From Tulasnella sp. 424 (lineage: Eukaryota > Basidiomycota > Agaricomycetes > Cantharellales > Tulasnellaceae), in contig WSUB01000027.1 of the NCBI GenBank assembly GCA_019633425.1, forward strand, positions 124,001-188,000: a stretch of 64,000 bases of DNA, written 5' to 3'. Positions within the stretch are counted from its first letter, which is position 1. Every line of letters begins with the position of its first letter. The translations under genes were made by a program, and so were the position numbers. The notes under the pieces were generated by a model. The model searched no databases. It saw nothing but the letters and a program-made list of their open reading frames with translations, and was not told where the DNA came from. Below, in pieces: positions 43,847 to 56,282 of this stretch.

Positions 43847-45613
43847 TCATCGGTTACGCATCGTCTGGGTCCAGTAGTCTCCGTATGTTACATTCTCAGC
43901 GCCATTCCACCAGACATCGGCGGGTTGCAAGGATTGGTAAATCCCGGCGACAGCTCGGGGTTCTGCGTCCGCGAGAGGAGCCACCTGTCCAGAACGCGCC
44001 GATGCTCCGTCAACTTCACCACCAATACGAAGCTGGTAGCCTGTATGATGCGACGGCGAGCCGAACTGAGCGGTGTCGAAAGATGGTGGTTCGCTCCAGA
44101 ACATGTTGGGATTGTATCCCGAAGGCCATGCTGCGGCACTCATGGACGTCGACGCCTCTGCGATACCCATCTTCGTCAACGAGGAAAACGAGCTGCAGCG
44201 AGAAGGGACGCTGGACGTGGGCTGTACCGTCCATGGCTCTGAGGTGGGATCGGCTTGGAGGGGCGAAAGATCGTCAAACTCCCATCCTTGACCTGAGAAC
44301 GAAGCCAGAGTGGTAGTAACTGAGAAGGATGATGGGGAGGCGGGTTGGTACTGAACGATGTTGAAGGATACCTGGGGAGACGATGCATGGACAGGAGCAG
44401 CGCTTGTTGGGGTCTCATCCGAGAGGAGAGGCGTTTGCGACAGCCCTTCGTTCCAGGATGGCTGTGGCTGATGAAATACCGTAGCATAGGGGGCATCGGG
44501 AGCACTTAGATCGCTCGGGGAAGGAGGGCTAGCGAATTCTTGAACACCCTCATCCTCCAACTCCGAAGATGAAAGTCGTCGTGCGCGCTTTGACGGAGTT
44601 TCATCTGTCTCTCCCGCGTAGACGAGTCTTCCGTCTTCGGTTCTTTTGGTCTGCAAGAGACAGTTTCTGCCTTTGCGGTAGTACAGTCGGGGGTCCAATA
44701 GCTCCTCGGAAATCTCGTGGATGAGGTACCCGAGGGGTGCCATGTTAGATGGTCGCTTAAGCTCGCCCGATAAGATGTCCTCGAGGTAATCTACAATAGC
44801 CGAAGCCTCGTCAGAAGTGCAATCGAAGACAGGTCACCCGGTGGCTATACTTACAATACGATACGACGTGCCATTTCCTTCCTGGGAGCTCCACGGTGAT
44901 GGTCTGTGGACGATAAGGGTTGAGGACCTTCAGCCCTCAGAGCGACAACGCTTGACTTTAAATACAAAGAAGGAAATGCACGTACCCGTTTGCACATGCC
45001 GTGCTCCAGCACGTGTCCTTGGTTGCGACACTTCTTCCCGCTCGACATCGCGCCAAGAAGTCGTTGCAGGTCGAAAGAGACCCCCTTAGATCGGGTTGGA
45101 CTACGATTCGCTAGCTTCAAGGACCTGCTGGTCGAGACGCTTTGGTCTTCTGAGGTCGTCTCTCGGTAGATGAAGTAGGGTGGGCTGGCTCGAGTCTCGG
45201 ACCACGTCTGAATTCGAGGTGAGCGTTAAGGACGATTTAAAATCTTCGGAGTCAGCGAAGAACATACCAGAGGATCTGTCCATCTCTTAATCCCAACCTC
45301 AGACTCCTCGAATACAAGGATGTTACCGCTCTGGGCGTAAGACTCCTTTTGAAGTTCAGAGGGCTTCGCGACGAGTCGGCCAACGAGTCCTCGCATTGCC
45401 GCCTGCGAGAACGATCAAAGACGCGTTAGATAGGTCCGAGAACGCTCATTAGTAGGTATTCTTTACTTCAACTACGATCAAGGCATCGCTTAGAGACTCG
45501 AGATAACCTCGTAAGATGGGAGAGCTTGTTCCCGGGTGGGGACTGCCTTTTATGGAGGAAGACGATGATCGAGCGTTCTGTAACGTGGGACGGGACGTTC
45601 GAGTAGCAGGCAT
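43847..45613 (-). CDS. WOPR-domain (Gti1/Pac2 family) transcription factor
   Basis: Fungal-specific DNA-binding regulator family (Wor1, Ryp1, Ros1, Gti1, Pac2). Exon 1 from ATG 45613 encodes a Ser-rich leader and ILRGYLESLSDALIVVE. Exon 2 (45402-45268) gives AAMRGLVGRLVAKPSELQKE and NILVFEESEVGIKRWTDPL. Exon 3 opens TWSETRASPPYFIYRETTSE. Together these form the WOPR-A box with its hallmark IKRWTDxxxWSxSR. Later exons give VLNPYRPQTITVELPGRKWH + VVSY and ELKRPSNMAPLGYLIHEISE, the WOPR-B part. The ~250-residue tail is Ser/Pro-rich and disordered. The stop TGA is at 43847-43849. Relatives control dimorphism, sporulation and virulence programmes; the role here is unknown. Confidence 0.9.
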
Positions 45614-47133
45614 GATGGAATGGATGTTGAAGGCGACAGAGAGTGAAAGGAGAGGGGGGAGGAGGCGGAGAGAAATAGGTGGATTGGGGGGAGTATGAGG
45701 TCCCCTCCGGTCCCGATTCTTATGATTGCAACGGGGACCATAAACAATGTGAAAAGGTAGTTGGTGGCGCTGAGTAAATTTCTGGCCATAAGGACGGACC
45801 TCTGCCCCAGCAATCTGGTGGGTTAGGACGTGTACGGGGAAGTCCAGTGATAGCACAGAAGCGGGGGTGAGATCTGCGATCGGGGCAGGAGGTAGGCTCC
45901 GGGGTACTCTTGTTCCTTGTGAGGAAGTCCCATGCCACGACAACGGGACGAATCTGTCACTCTGTTATGCCAAAAGGTTAGCAGATTCGGGTAGCTATGC
46001 CCCCGTTGTCCTCGTCCCGCCCTCCGAACAGGGGAGTTTGGCCGACGATACGGCCGGCCCACTCCTCATGATTATATTCCTCGTCAGGTCCCACCAGCTT
46101 GTTTTTGGTCGCGGACGGGGTGCGGCGGGTGAGATAAATGCGAATAGGGCGAGTCCACGCGCACCCCGACTGAGCGAAACGAACCGGGAACTGAAACGTG
46201 GGCACGCTGGCTATTAGTAATACACCGCATCTCCTAACTCGTCGGAAAAAGCAACGTCCGCCGATACCCAACGTCGTCGTCGTCGTCGGGCTTTCAAGCC
46301 CAATCCGTGCTTTGTTCACCAAGCGTCCGAAAGACAAGGCTCAACCGGTCGCCAGGCAGCACCAGGTCGAGCACGGACGCTTCTTAGGACCTGTCCACGA
46401 TGCCTGGACGACGTCGTGAGTACCCCCAACCGGATTTCTCGCCCGACCCGTGGGCCGAGCTTTTGGCCATGGCGGCAACTGGCGAGATCGCGCAGAGCCG
46501 TAACAAATCGCCATGCCGTCACTCGGGACTAGCGCCAAGAATCAATTTCCTCCTTAGGAGTGACCACTGAAATAGCATCCGCTAGCGCGAAAGAACCCTA
46601 ACAAAATGCGTCGTTTTCTTTTCGCCCCCCTTTCCTCTCGGCGCCTGCAATGGCGATTCCCAACGCTCGACGACTTGGAGCGTCCTGAATTCGCTTCTCC
46701 AAGAGCTGTGTTAACTATTTCCTGTTATGGGTAGCGGGAGGACCAATGAATGGCCGATATCGGGAAGGCATCAGCAGGTTGTGATGGCGTTCGTCATCGA
46801 GGCACGCGCTTCGCCCACCTATCGAGATCTCTGCTCCCGATGCCCGATTGCCAAGGACTCACTGAACCCCGAAACACTGTCAAACCCTTACTTCTCAAGC
46901 CGTAAAGGCTCGGATTCTCTGTCACTCAATTGTAAACAAGAACGCCCCCGGTTATGGGTGTGCCCAAGCCACTAGAGTAGCGACTCTGCTTTCGCCGAGT
47001 AGTAGAACAAAAAATTAGATCCGACTAGGCTGAGACTGCGCACGACAAATGCCACTTGAACTAGTCTTTAGTACCGCCGACATTCGCACTAACGATGCAT
47101 GCCGAACGGAACGGATGGCCCATGTCCTACGCT
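45614..47133. other. 1.5 kb intergenic region, promoter of the WOPR gene
   Basis: No gene supported. A GTC trinucleotide run occurs near 46266-46285. Long upstream regions are common for WOPR master regulators, so much of this could be regulatory (inference). Confidence 0.5.
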
Positions 47134-49310
47134 CTACACGGGCACGACCTTGCCCGGGTTCATTATGCCGCGCTCGTCGAATAGATGCTTGATCTTCTTC
47201 ATGAGGTCGATGCTGACAGCGTCCTTGGAATAGTGCAAGTGTTGCGGCTTCATTTTTCCAATACCGTGTTCGGCCGAGATCGATCCTCTATGGGACGCTA
47301 AGCGGCATAGAAGCGATAAGCGCGACGCGCTTTAGCCTCGCTCCACGAATTTTGCCAAAAGAAGATAGACCTACCGACATGTTCGTAGATGAACGGTTCC
47401 AGTAATTCCTCAATTTCCTTCGTATAGGCGTCAGCGATGACGTTGATGTGGAGATTTCCTATACAGGTTGGCGAACACCTGTCAGAACAATAGCGCCATG
47501 ACGCGAGGAGAAAGAAAGGGGGCTAAACGCGAATGGAGTAAAAACACGCTCACCATCTCCTACGTGACCGTAGCCCACGACCTCCTTGACCTTGTGTCCC
47601 ACGCGTTCCCTTACTCGGTTGGTCGTGTTGACAAACTCAGACACAGGAACGCTGATGTCGTACTTGTATACCTTGCCCGATTTTCCGGCGGCTTCTGCGA
47701 TTCCCTCTCGGAAAGCCCACAGGGACGCGAACTGCGCCGGAGATTGCGACAGCGTGCCAGAGTTGATTAAACTCTCCTCGCCATCAGCACCCTCGTACAA
47801 TTCTTCGAGGAGATTGTTCACTTTCTGGATAAGGATGAAGGCCGACGTCAATCGCCGCTCGCACGCCAGCATGTGTGGCGTCGCAAACGGGTTTCCTTTT
47901 CGCTAACTTACCGCTTCGTCATGGCTCGCATCACCGCCGCTGGTCTCGATCAAAACAAAGGCTTGAGAATCACCAATCTCAGAGTCCTCTAACGCCTTCG
48001 CTCCGGTGTGTCTAAAAATTTTTAGGCGCGTGTGATCAATCGCGACCCTGTTGGAATGGACTCGTAGTCTTTGTGCTCTCACCCCGAGACAAGGTTGTAG
48101 GATTGCCGATCAAAGTATTCGAATGCGGAGATAATTTCGGATAGGTGTTTCTTCGCGGCCCGATATACTTTAGGGAGGGTCGCAAATGAAGGGAGGGCAA
48201 GGAAGATCGCTTGCTGAGCCTTTAATGAAATCTCGGTTAGCCGGTCGAAAGGATAAAGCGGGTAGCAAGCGTACAAGTGGGGCTGACGGTGTGAGAATGG
48301 ACACTGCGGTAACAACACCGAGTGTGCCCTCTGCTCCAATGAAGAGCTGCTTGAGATCGTATCCTGGCGGTTACGTGTCAGACGGTGCATGAGACAGGTT
48401 CGAGTTCGACCAACCGGTGTTATCTTTGCGGAGTGTCGTAAGTTGATCCATGATACGACCATCGGGCAGGACAACTTCCAAGCCAAGAACGGTCCCATGG
48501 AGTGAACCGTACCGCAGGAGCCGAAGACCTCCTGCATTCGTCGAAATGTTCCCACCGATCTGGCAGCTAAAATGGAGAGGCGCAACGTCAGCCCTGAATC
48601 CAGGTTCGATACGGAACAAGCTGGGCAAACTGACCTTCCTTTGGCGCCGAGATCTAATGGCATGATATGCTTATGAGGAACAAGGTATTCGGATAAGCTT
48701 TCGAGGATGCACCCCGCATCGCAGACAAGGATTCCTGATGTGGGAAAGGAGATGAGCTCCAGAGTTTTCAACATGACGTCAAAAATGGCTAACCCACCAG
48801 AGACTGGATCGAAGCTCCTGATTTTATTCATGTTCGACAGATTGAGGATTACCTCGGAGCCGATGGGAACACTTCCACCTGGGAGTGGGATACGAAATAC
48901 ACTTAGAAAATGTCCTTCCATCTCTTTGCTATGTCCCAATTCCGAAACGTACCAACGAGACCAGTATTTCCACCTTGTGGCACAACCGGAATCCTACGTT
49001 CCCAGCACCACTTCATAATTTTGCTAACCTCCTCCGCTGTACGGGGCTTGAGGACGCACTGAGACTGGCCGACGTATTTTCCCATCCAATCTGAGTTGAA
49101 AGGGTCTAAATCATCGGCCGAGCCATGAATTGGCGGGAGCGTTGATAGAATCGACGTCTTTGGCAGAATTGTCGCAAAATGTTCTACATCCTTTGGTTCC
49201 AGCTTGTTTAGTGTCGATATTTTTCGACTCTGCGGTTGCGCCGCTAAAGCGCGCTGGCAAGTTGATCGAACCACGTTCGGGCGAAGTCTTCCGATTGACC
49301 GAGCGAGCAT
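47134..49310 (-). CDS. mitochondrial FAD-linked D-2-hydroxyglutarate / D-lactate dehydrogenase
   Basis: FAD-dependent 2-hydroxyacid dehydrogenase of the VAO/PCMH family, closest in motif pattern to D-2-hydroxyglutarate dehydrogenases (yeast Dld2/Dld3). The basic, Arg/Ser-rich N-terminus ([20 protein letters not shown]) looks like a mitochondrial presequence. The FAD-binding half has [62 protein letters not shown], and [20 protein letters not shown] after splicing. The catalytic half has [33 protein letters not shown] + NLHINVIAD, and the C-terminal [19 protein letters not shown]. The stop is at 47134-47136. About nine short introns. Choice between D-2-HG and D-lactate as substrate cannot be made with certainty from motifs alone. 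Confidence 0.9.
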
Positions 49311-49717
49311 TTTTTTGTAGATGCTAAACCTGAGTTTAAGAGTAGGGATGGATCTAGTGAGAAAAATTGGGCTTGAGTCTGACGAGGTTTTTGAAAACTC
49401 AAAACCAAGCAGGTCGAAGGCGACTAATATGTGGCAGTCTGCACGAGGGAGAAAGCGAGGCAACAGAACAAGTGGCGTCGAATCTCCCACAGTCTATGTT
49501 ACGTCATCCAATTCCCCGCAGCGCAAGCGCCCTTGTAAGCAGCTCCATCCTGTGCTTGACGCCTAGCTGTGCTTACTCCTGCGACACTTGTTCGAACCAC
49601 ACGAGCATTCAAGAACGGCTTACATTCCAATTTCAACCTTCCCCTCTATCCTTCACCACACCGCAAATCTCGAACCCGCACCTTCAGTCGACATTACAAC
49701 CCCCTCAACGCTGATCG
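49311..49717. promoter_or_regulatory. divergent promoter region (dehydrogenase / arrestin-like gene)
   Basis: 407-bp spacer between head-to-head genes; no coding feature. The right side is pyrimidine-rich (tcaaccttcccctctatccttc near 49635), typical of a fungal core promoter. Confidence 0.5.
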
Positions 49718-51724
49718 ATGGCTGAGCTACCACCAAATTATTCATCAGAGGCGACACGATCGTCAATATTTCCTCCTCAACTCGTCATTGCACCTGCGGC
49801 AGACTCCGTTCACTTTCAGAGTGGGAATCTTGGCGCAGAGGGCGAGACGGCTACCGTGGAAGGCGAAGTACAGCTGAAAGGCTTCAACTCTGACGACTGG
49901 GAGAGCATGTACGTCGTCCTCGCACTGGCAACATGCCTAATCCCGACTGATTTGTTTCGGTGCAGATCCATTACTCTCAAGACTGTGGAAAAGGCCGAGT
50001 CACAAGCCGTGGAGTTGTGTGCCAAGACAGTCGAGCTTTTCACAAGAAAGAAGCCCTCGACGTCCACTTCGAGCTCTGTGGCAACACTGCCGTCTTCACT
50101 CCCGTTCTCGATACCGTTGACAAGCGACGTACCTCAGGAAATACGGACTCCCATCTCTTCCATCGCTCATTCCCTTACCGCAACCTTACACCCGGCCAAG
50201 CCTGGATCCCCACCCTTCAGCAAAACCATACCCATCCAAATCCGGAGATCCACGACTGCCAACTCCCCCACCTTGTCACCCGCAGCCCGTTCGTTCAATC
50301 GTGATGACCCGACGCCTTTCAAAATACAACTCCCTCGGGCGGTATTCCGTTCCGGTGAAATGATTCCCATCTACTTCTCCGTCCCACCGCCAGCCACTTC
50401 TGTCCCTAAGAGTGGCGTTCAGCTCAGAAACGTAAAGGTGGAGCTAGTTCGGACTGTGAAAGTTGGGCCTGTGGACGCCAAAGGATCCGAGGCTGGCGGC
50501 GTCAATCGAAATACGTTCCGGGCACGGGAAGGCACCCTAACTGACCAGGCTGTTCCGGACGTCAATAGCAATGGCTACCCGGTGGAAAAGCAGAAACACC
50601 CAGATACGATACGTGCACCTCCTCTCGATGCGATGCAGACCTCTAGCAGCCGAACCAACCAGGGAACCGTCTTCGACACCGTCATCACTCGCTCGGGGGC
50701 TTCCTGTCGTTTCCATTCCAGGAGAACGGTGCAGCTCCGCCTTGTCTTGCATACATCAAATCAGTCGCAATTGGATGACGAGGACCAAGCTCTTCCACCC
50801 GAGGTCGATAGTGCTGCAGGATCGATTACCCAATCAACTGTCCTCCACCAAGTCGACTTCCACGTTCACGCTGAAGTCTCGTTTGTGAACCCCTCAAACC
50901 ATACATCCAACGTTGTTCGGGCCGACATCCCGATCACTATTATCCCTGCACTAGCTCCACCGCAAGAGACGGACGACTTGGAGGTCTCGTACAGAAAGAA
51001 ACATGACCAGCCTCCGACAACGACGACAACCAGGGTGACCGAAGACAACGCCCCTCCAGCATTCGACGACGAAAGTGGAAGAACCATAGCATTCGAAGGA
51101 AACAACGCAGGCGTGGACCCACCTCCATTCTCCGCCGAACCATCTAATATGGGCCTACCTTCGTTCTCCGAGAGCCAGAGTCAGGCCGAGGCCGGTAGTT
51201 CCTACCCCGGCCCTGGGGGATCTTCTGTTCATCCTCCCGGGTGGCAAGACTCTACTTCCTCCGAGCTTCGATTCGACGGCGAAGGCGAACTTTTCGGGTT
51301 CCGACCAGAAGATCAATACGATGGTCTATCGCACTCGCTTCTCATGAATCGGTCGTCATCACCTCCACCAGCCTTGGATTCCTCGGTCAACGATCAAAAT
51401 GTCACGGAGCTCGCACCATTCATCAACCCTTCCCAAGGAGAGAGTGTCATGCCGAATGACCCCACGATCGTTGCTTCGGCATTCCCTCCTCCACCTCCTG
51501 CCTTAGACGACCCGCTGGACCTGCCACCCACCATCGACGAACGATTCTCATCACTAACACTGGATCAAAATCCTGTTAGGTATAGAGCGACTGGACCCGA
51601 CGGATCGGAACCTATGCTGGAGACTCCTACCCCTGGTGGGGGCGATGGTGGACCACCCCCCTACCTCGGTGGAGCTGCTGATCCGTTGCACTCCGCTCCG
51701 CCGGCATATCTCGATACTCGATAA
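49718..51724 (+). CDS. arrestin-domain (ART-like) trafficking adaptor
   Basis: Start ATG 49718. One 57-nt intron (49909-49965) joins GFNSDDWESI to SITLKTVEKAESQAVEL. The intron length is a multiple of three and contains no stop, so retention would add 19 residues in frame. The N-terminal strands (VEGEVQLKGF, ITLKTVEKAE) and the second set (FKIQLPRAVFRSGEMIPIYF, VQLRNVKVELVRTVKVGP, SCRFHSRRTVQLRLVLHTSN, VDFHVHAEVSFVNPSNHTSN) form an arrestin-like fold. The C-terminal third is Pro/Ser-rich and disordered. PPxY motifs occur at the N-terminus (LPPNYS) and at the end (GPPPYLGG, PPAYLDTR), the docking sites for Rsp5/Nedd4 WW domains. It probably recruits the ubiquitin ligase to plasma-membrane transporters. 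The arrestin call rests on the strand pattern and PPxY motifs. Confidence 0.75.
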   Translation: MAELPPNYSSEATRSSIFPPQLVIAPAADSVHFQSGNLGAEGETATVEGEVQLKGFNSDDWESMYVVLALATCLIPTDLFRCRSITLKTVEKAESQAVELCAKTVELFTRKKPSTSTSSSVATLPSSLPFSIPLTSDVPQEIRTPISSIAHSLTATLHPAKPGSPPFSKTIPIQIRRSTTANSPTLSPAARSFNRDDPTPFKIQLPRAVFRSGEMIPIYFSVPPPATSVPKSGVQLRNVKVELVRTVKVGPVDAKGSEAGGVNRNTFRAREGTLTDQAVPDVNSNGYPVEKQKHPDTIRAPPLDAMQTSSSRTNQGTVFDTVITRSGASCRFHSRRTVQLRLVLHTSNQSQLDDEDQALPPEVDSAAGSITQSTVLHQVDFHVHAEVSFVNPSNHTSNVVRADIPITIIPALAPPQETDDLEVSYRKKHDQPPTTTTTRVTEDNAPPAFDDESGRTIAFEGNNAGVDPPPFSAEPSNMGLPSFSESQSQAEAGSSYPGPGGSSVHPPGWQDSTSSELRFDGEGELFGFRPEDQYDGLSHSLLMNRSSSPPPALDSSVNDQNVTELAPFINPSQGESVMPNDPTIVASAFPPPPPALDDPLDLPPTIDERFSSLTLDQNPVRYRATGPDGSEPMLETPTPGGGDGGPPPYLGGAADPLHSAPPAYLDTR

Positions 51725-52119
51725 ACATAGACCATCCCATTCTTGATAAATACGAATTAATCTACGCTTAGTAGCTATGATGTTTGAAACCGGTCGGTTG
51801 ACGCTTGTACCTTATGCACTGAATAGATGGGTGTACCAGTGTCACCGCTCAACACAGCAGACGAGCATTGATTGGTGCCGTCGGTCTCGCAATATGATCC
51901 CAAAGTCTGAATTCATTCCAGTTCGAATACCAGGAGTATGGAATACAAGTACAGTGTCCAGTTAGAGGTAGTGGTCATTTGACAGCAAGCGGTATCAGTA
52001 CACGATTTGGAGCGAGCAATAACAGGCGGGTATCGGAGGAATTGAGCTTAGAATAATCTGAGAGGAGTGCCAAACCGATAAAGGAAAGGCTCCAGTAACA
52101 AAGTGTTCAAGATTTTATA
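51725..52119. other. convergent intergenic spacer
   Basis: No gene; 3' ends of two convergent genes. Confidence 0.5.
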
Positions 52120-55081
52120 TTAAGACTCGGATCCAGACGGACCCTGCAAGCAGGCCATCCAAATGCGAGTCTTGTAAAGGCTGCGTCAGATGAATGGCGT
52201 TCGGAGTCAGTACCTCACGCTGCGAATGACAATGGAATCGTTCTTCCTACCGGAAAAGTTCCCGCACTAGTTCACGGAAGTCGATTCGGCGATCAGAAAC
52301 GAAATAGAAAGTCAACTTTCGCCGATCCCTAGGAATGACGATCGAGGTGATGAGAAGAAATCAGCTCGGACTTGAACCCCGATATCACGATTGTCGGAGA
52401 CGAACCATTGGTATTCGGCTTCTACCACTTCCATGGGTAGCTTTTTAGCTCGCACCTTGCCTTGACAGAGTTGCAGGGCTTTCGCTTCGTCTTGCGCTTT
52501 AGCGGCTAGTAGCCTGACGGAGAAGGCAGGTCTTAGCTCAATCCCCATCCGAATGAGAGTCATCTAGAAAACGTACTCGATATCCACTGGGGTCGCTTTG
52601 CCGTAGAGACGTTTGGGCATGATCTCCTTCCCGAATGTACGGACTGGGGAGATCACCTCCTCTCCATTTTCACCTGCCATCTGACTTTGCATCTGCATCC
52701 GTTGGAACGTCTCTACGTCTTCGCCCGTAATCCCTGCCCGAGTAATAGTTCCGAGATCTTTGCCTCGATCGGCTTCAACTATGACCAAATCTCCTACGGC
52801 TAGGGCTTCCGCTAGGCCAGGTTCGTTGCAGAAGAAAATGTCGGAACGACTGGCTTTGAACTCTACAATGAACATGGGAGTCGAAGAGGCAATGCGGTGC
52901 AGAGGTACTCCTCGTCCCAGATCGTTCAGAGAGGGATTCGTGGCGGAGGTGGGTGATTGAGCACTGCTCGGGGCCTGGTGGAGTTGGCCAAGTTGCTGAG
53001 CATGGAAGCGGTCAATCGGAGATTTAGGTTGTGGGTATTTCCCGCCACCTGTCTGTCCACCAACATTCGTTTGGATGTGGGAGAGAGCGCCGGGGCCAGG
53101 TCCCGCAAGACCTCCAGGTCTACCGACATTGGAGACGGGGGAGGCCGTTTGGGCCGATGGTGACGTATTGGAACCATATCCGTAAGAAGTACGATTGGCC
53201 CCAGCGGTTGCGCCTGCTGAACCAAAGTAACCTGGACCGGTAGCTAGAGCCTGAGCCCGTTGAGAAGTTGGTGAAGGTAATCGGTTTCCTCCTGGGGCCA
53301 GGTTTTGCCGTGTTTGATGAACCTCAGCACCACTACCCCATTGAGCAGCCTGTTGTTGCTCGAGCATCTGACGGAAAGCAGCCTGACTGCTTCCTGATGG
53401 TAACCGGCCGCCATAGCCTTCTTCCTCCCCTATTCCGGCGAGACTTCCATCCCGCTCCCTGCTTACGGCGCGGCGAGCGAATTGATTGGGTGAGGCTGAA
53501 GGGCGTCGGACGTCACCATACAATTGTTGGGCGGCGAAGGCATCTCCCACTCCCGTACCAGCCGACAATGGGTGTCTGACGGAAGGAGATGATGGTTGGA
53601 TTGACCGATTATCTCCGTTTGTTGTGGTCAATCGTTCTCTGGGGGATTGTGAGAGTTGGGCTTGCTGTCCAAGCCCGTACACGGGTAAGCTGGCCGGATG
53701 AACGCGAGATGCGACTCCACCCTGTGATAGCGCCTGGAGGTCTTGACTAAGACTAAGGGAATTCAAGTCGTCCGCTAGTTCGTCGTCCGCAATCCCGCTC
53801 CCTAATCCACCTGCAAATCTTCCGGTGGCAAATGGGCCGGCGCCGCCGTAGCCTCCGCCTAATCCCGCTGTCCGACTGCCTCCAACCGTTCGCCGACTAT
53901 CCATATTCCTCATCGGAGGGCTGGTATCATCTTCATCCTCTATGGCAGTCCCAAGGACCAACCCATTCCCAGAGAATCCAGCTACAGTGCTGCTTCGTCG
54001 AGTTCTCGGCTGAACGACAGAAACACTATGGCGTCGGCTGGTCGTACCACTTCCTCCACCGTCATCTCTGCCTCCAATCCAGTAATCCCTCAGAATCCCG
54101 CTTCCGAGACCGTTCAAATCATCTCGTAGAATTTGGTCGAGATCGCGAACAAAGGGTGACATGTTGGACAAGTCAGCCGGATTGGTGCCTTGTCCCCGGT
54201 TGGTAGCTGGAATGGTGCGGCCGCCGGAGGACATGGTTGACGACCCCGAAAGATCGCCCCAGTCCTGCATGAGAGAGGCTGAGCCTCTTGTGGGGAGTGT
54301 GTTTGACATAGAGGATGCCATTCCAACGGGGAGCTGTCGCCTGTTGGTTGCAGCAAGAGATTGAGAGCGGCTACGACTGGAGTTATCCGCCGCAGCTAGA
54401 GCGGCAGCTCTCGTACCTCGAAGCGGGTGAGTGTAGTCACGCGCACCGCTCATGGACATGGAGTGGATGTGAGCTGCTTGGCGGTTGTATGCTGATTGTG
54501 AGGACATGTCGGCATTGCCCAGCCCACCGATATCCGTCAAGACATCGTACTCGTCTTCGTCGTCCTCGAATGTCGACGGGAAACTATCTCGCATGAATGA
54601 TTGAAACCGGGTTGGCAGGTCGGACGACGTCGAGAAGGAGAGAGAGCGTGTTGCGGCTGTCCGTGAAGAGCTGGGGAACTGCCCCACGCCTGTGGCTGAC
54701 GCTGGGGAAGCCGGGTGGTTCATATGAAACGAGGCGTGCCGAGCTGGGGACCAAACTGATGAGCCAACTCCAACAGTAGCAGTGGAGGGTGGTGGTGGGG
54801 TCCCGGGGGCTCCTGGGAGGTGGGATAGTCAATCGATGCTCCGTGTATTTTCTTCCAAGCACCGAAGACCTACCGAAAGGGCTTTCGAACCTTCGCGAGG
54901 CGGAATCCGGTCGAGCAGAGAGAGTTTCTGTCAAGCCTCGGGGTGGTTGACTAGATGCGCGCTCTCGCAAGGCAGCGGGTAAAGAGGACTCGCGGAAGCC
55001 ACCGAAAGCGGATGGGTGGTCGAAGGCGAAGCGAGAGCGGCGCCCGTCATCTTGGTTTGGTGCTTGATTGTGTTGCATCAT
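52120..55081 (-). CDS. PSP1: PSP1 C-terminal-domain protein
   Basis: Exon 1 from ATG 55081 (MMQHNQAPNQDDGRRS) and a very long second exon encode a ~780-residue disordered region rich in Ser, Gly and Gln. The conserved PSP1 C-terminal domain follows over the last exons. It contains FIVEFKASRSDIFFCNEPGL, VGDLVIVEADRGKDLGTITR and PKRLYGKATPVDIE, then after an intron LLAAKAQDEAKALQLCQGKV and LPMEVVEAEYQW. The later joins give DRRKLTFYFVSDRRIDFREL, VRELFR and LYKTRIWMACL, with TAA at 52120-52122. Three late introns join perfectly in the family's conserved sequence. Yeast Psp1 was found as a suppressor of DNA polymerase alpha mutations, and the same domain occurs in bacterial YaaT-like proteins. 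The biochemical role remains unclear. The disordered region suggests cytoplasmic granule or RNA-related behaviour (inference). Confidence 0.9.
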
Positions 55082-56282
55082 TCGGCTCGAGAATGGCGGG
55101 AATTATAATGAGATCTAGACTGGCCAGGTAGATGGGTACCGGTCGCAGTCCGCGTGTACATAGAGCATCGACCGACGGAATTCCAAGGAAACCGATTTGA
55201 TATCGGGACGACGAAGGGAGGAAAAGGAAGAGGGCGTGAGTGGTGCACGCGGGAAATACGAGCAGAGGACTTACGAAGAAAACCACTGGCGAATGGAATA
55301 CAAGGTATCAAGTCTTGTGATACGTCGTTCTAAAGGTGATCTAGTTCTCTATAGTGCAGCAAAAGACTCTAAAAATGCAGCTGAATGGTGTCTATAGTGC
55401 GAGTCTAGGGTCTATGCGAGTATGTAAGACGAGATGTGTTGGGTAATGGAGCAGAGCAGGGCCATTCGACGCAACGACGGCCACTAGTCCAATGAGCAAT
55501 TGCGATCGGTGGTCAGCTGTCCCATCCAGGGTGAACATGACTAAGCGTCTACTTTTCTCATCACTGCCTGCGTCACCCCCCATCAGTCCCATACAGCCAC
55601 AAGCCGCAATCAGTCCAGATATGGCTCAAATATTCATTCTTATTCACCGGTTACGAGATATCTCGAGGCTCCTTTGAATGTGAGGCCAACTGTCAGAGAA
55701 ATGGAGGAATTCACTAGGCCCATCCAAGGTTTCGGCTGAAGACGTGCTTTTCTCAGAGCTTCAGAGGATATCTAATACCGGGCGTAGGCTGCAAGTGGTA
55801 CCGTATATAGCCATTTCTGCCCGCCAACTCGATACACTTCGTGGATCGATATCATTGTTGATAAGGCGCGTTTTGGAAAAGAAGCGACCCTCTCTTGGTT
55901 ATCAGCGATGTATGTGATAGCATTTCCCTTGGGCTGCCCCGATATCCGACCGAGTCTAGTAAGGCCTCGCCTTTCGGTTGAGGCGCAGGTCACATGAACA
56001 CCTCGAGAAAGGCAACCCGAAAGCGTTGTTTCAGTTATAAATACTATTTCTTTTATTTGTTTAGTTATAGGATAACTATTTGGCATCCGTCTACCTTCCA
56101 AGGCGTTTGAGACCTTCCCTTCGCGGCCTGTCGGACAAAGAACTGTCACTTTTCTCACACAATGTTCAATCGTTCCACCACCACCACCACCTTGTCACGT
56201 CGCGCACCGAGCAAGGTTTTCTCCAACCTATCTCCGCATAGCTCGTCCTAAGGGAGTGCTCAAAACTATCAAATTATTTGGA
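55082..56282. other. divergent intergenic region, PSP1 / cyclin H
   Basis: No firm gene. An upstream ATG at 56162 opens a short coding stretch (MFNRSTTTTTLSRRAPSK). It could splice in frame to the cyclin H exon and give an alternative N-terminus. A minus-strand open frame at 55772-56158 has no family resemblance. Confidence 0.5.

Noticed and set aside
46262..46290. GTC trinucleotide run
   Set aside because: Short imperfect microsatellite in non-coding sequence; similar runs elsewhere (for example near 5245) are codon runs. Not a functional signal by itself.
55772..56158. 128-residue minus-strand open frame between PSP1 and cyclin H
   Set aside because: No family resemblance; it sits in the cyclin H promoter and lacks splice or neighbour support.
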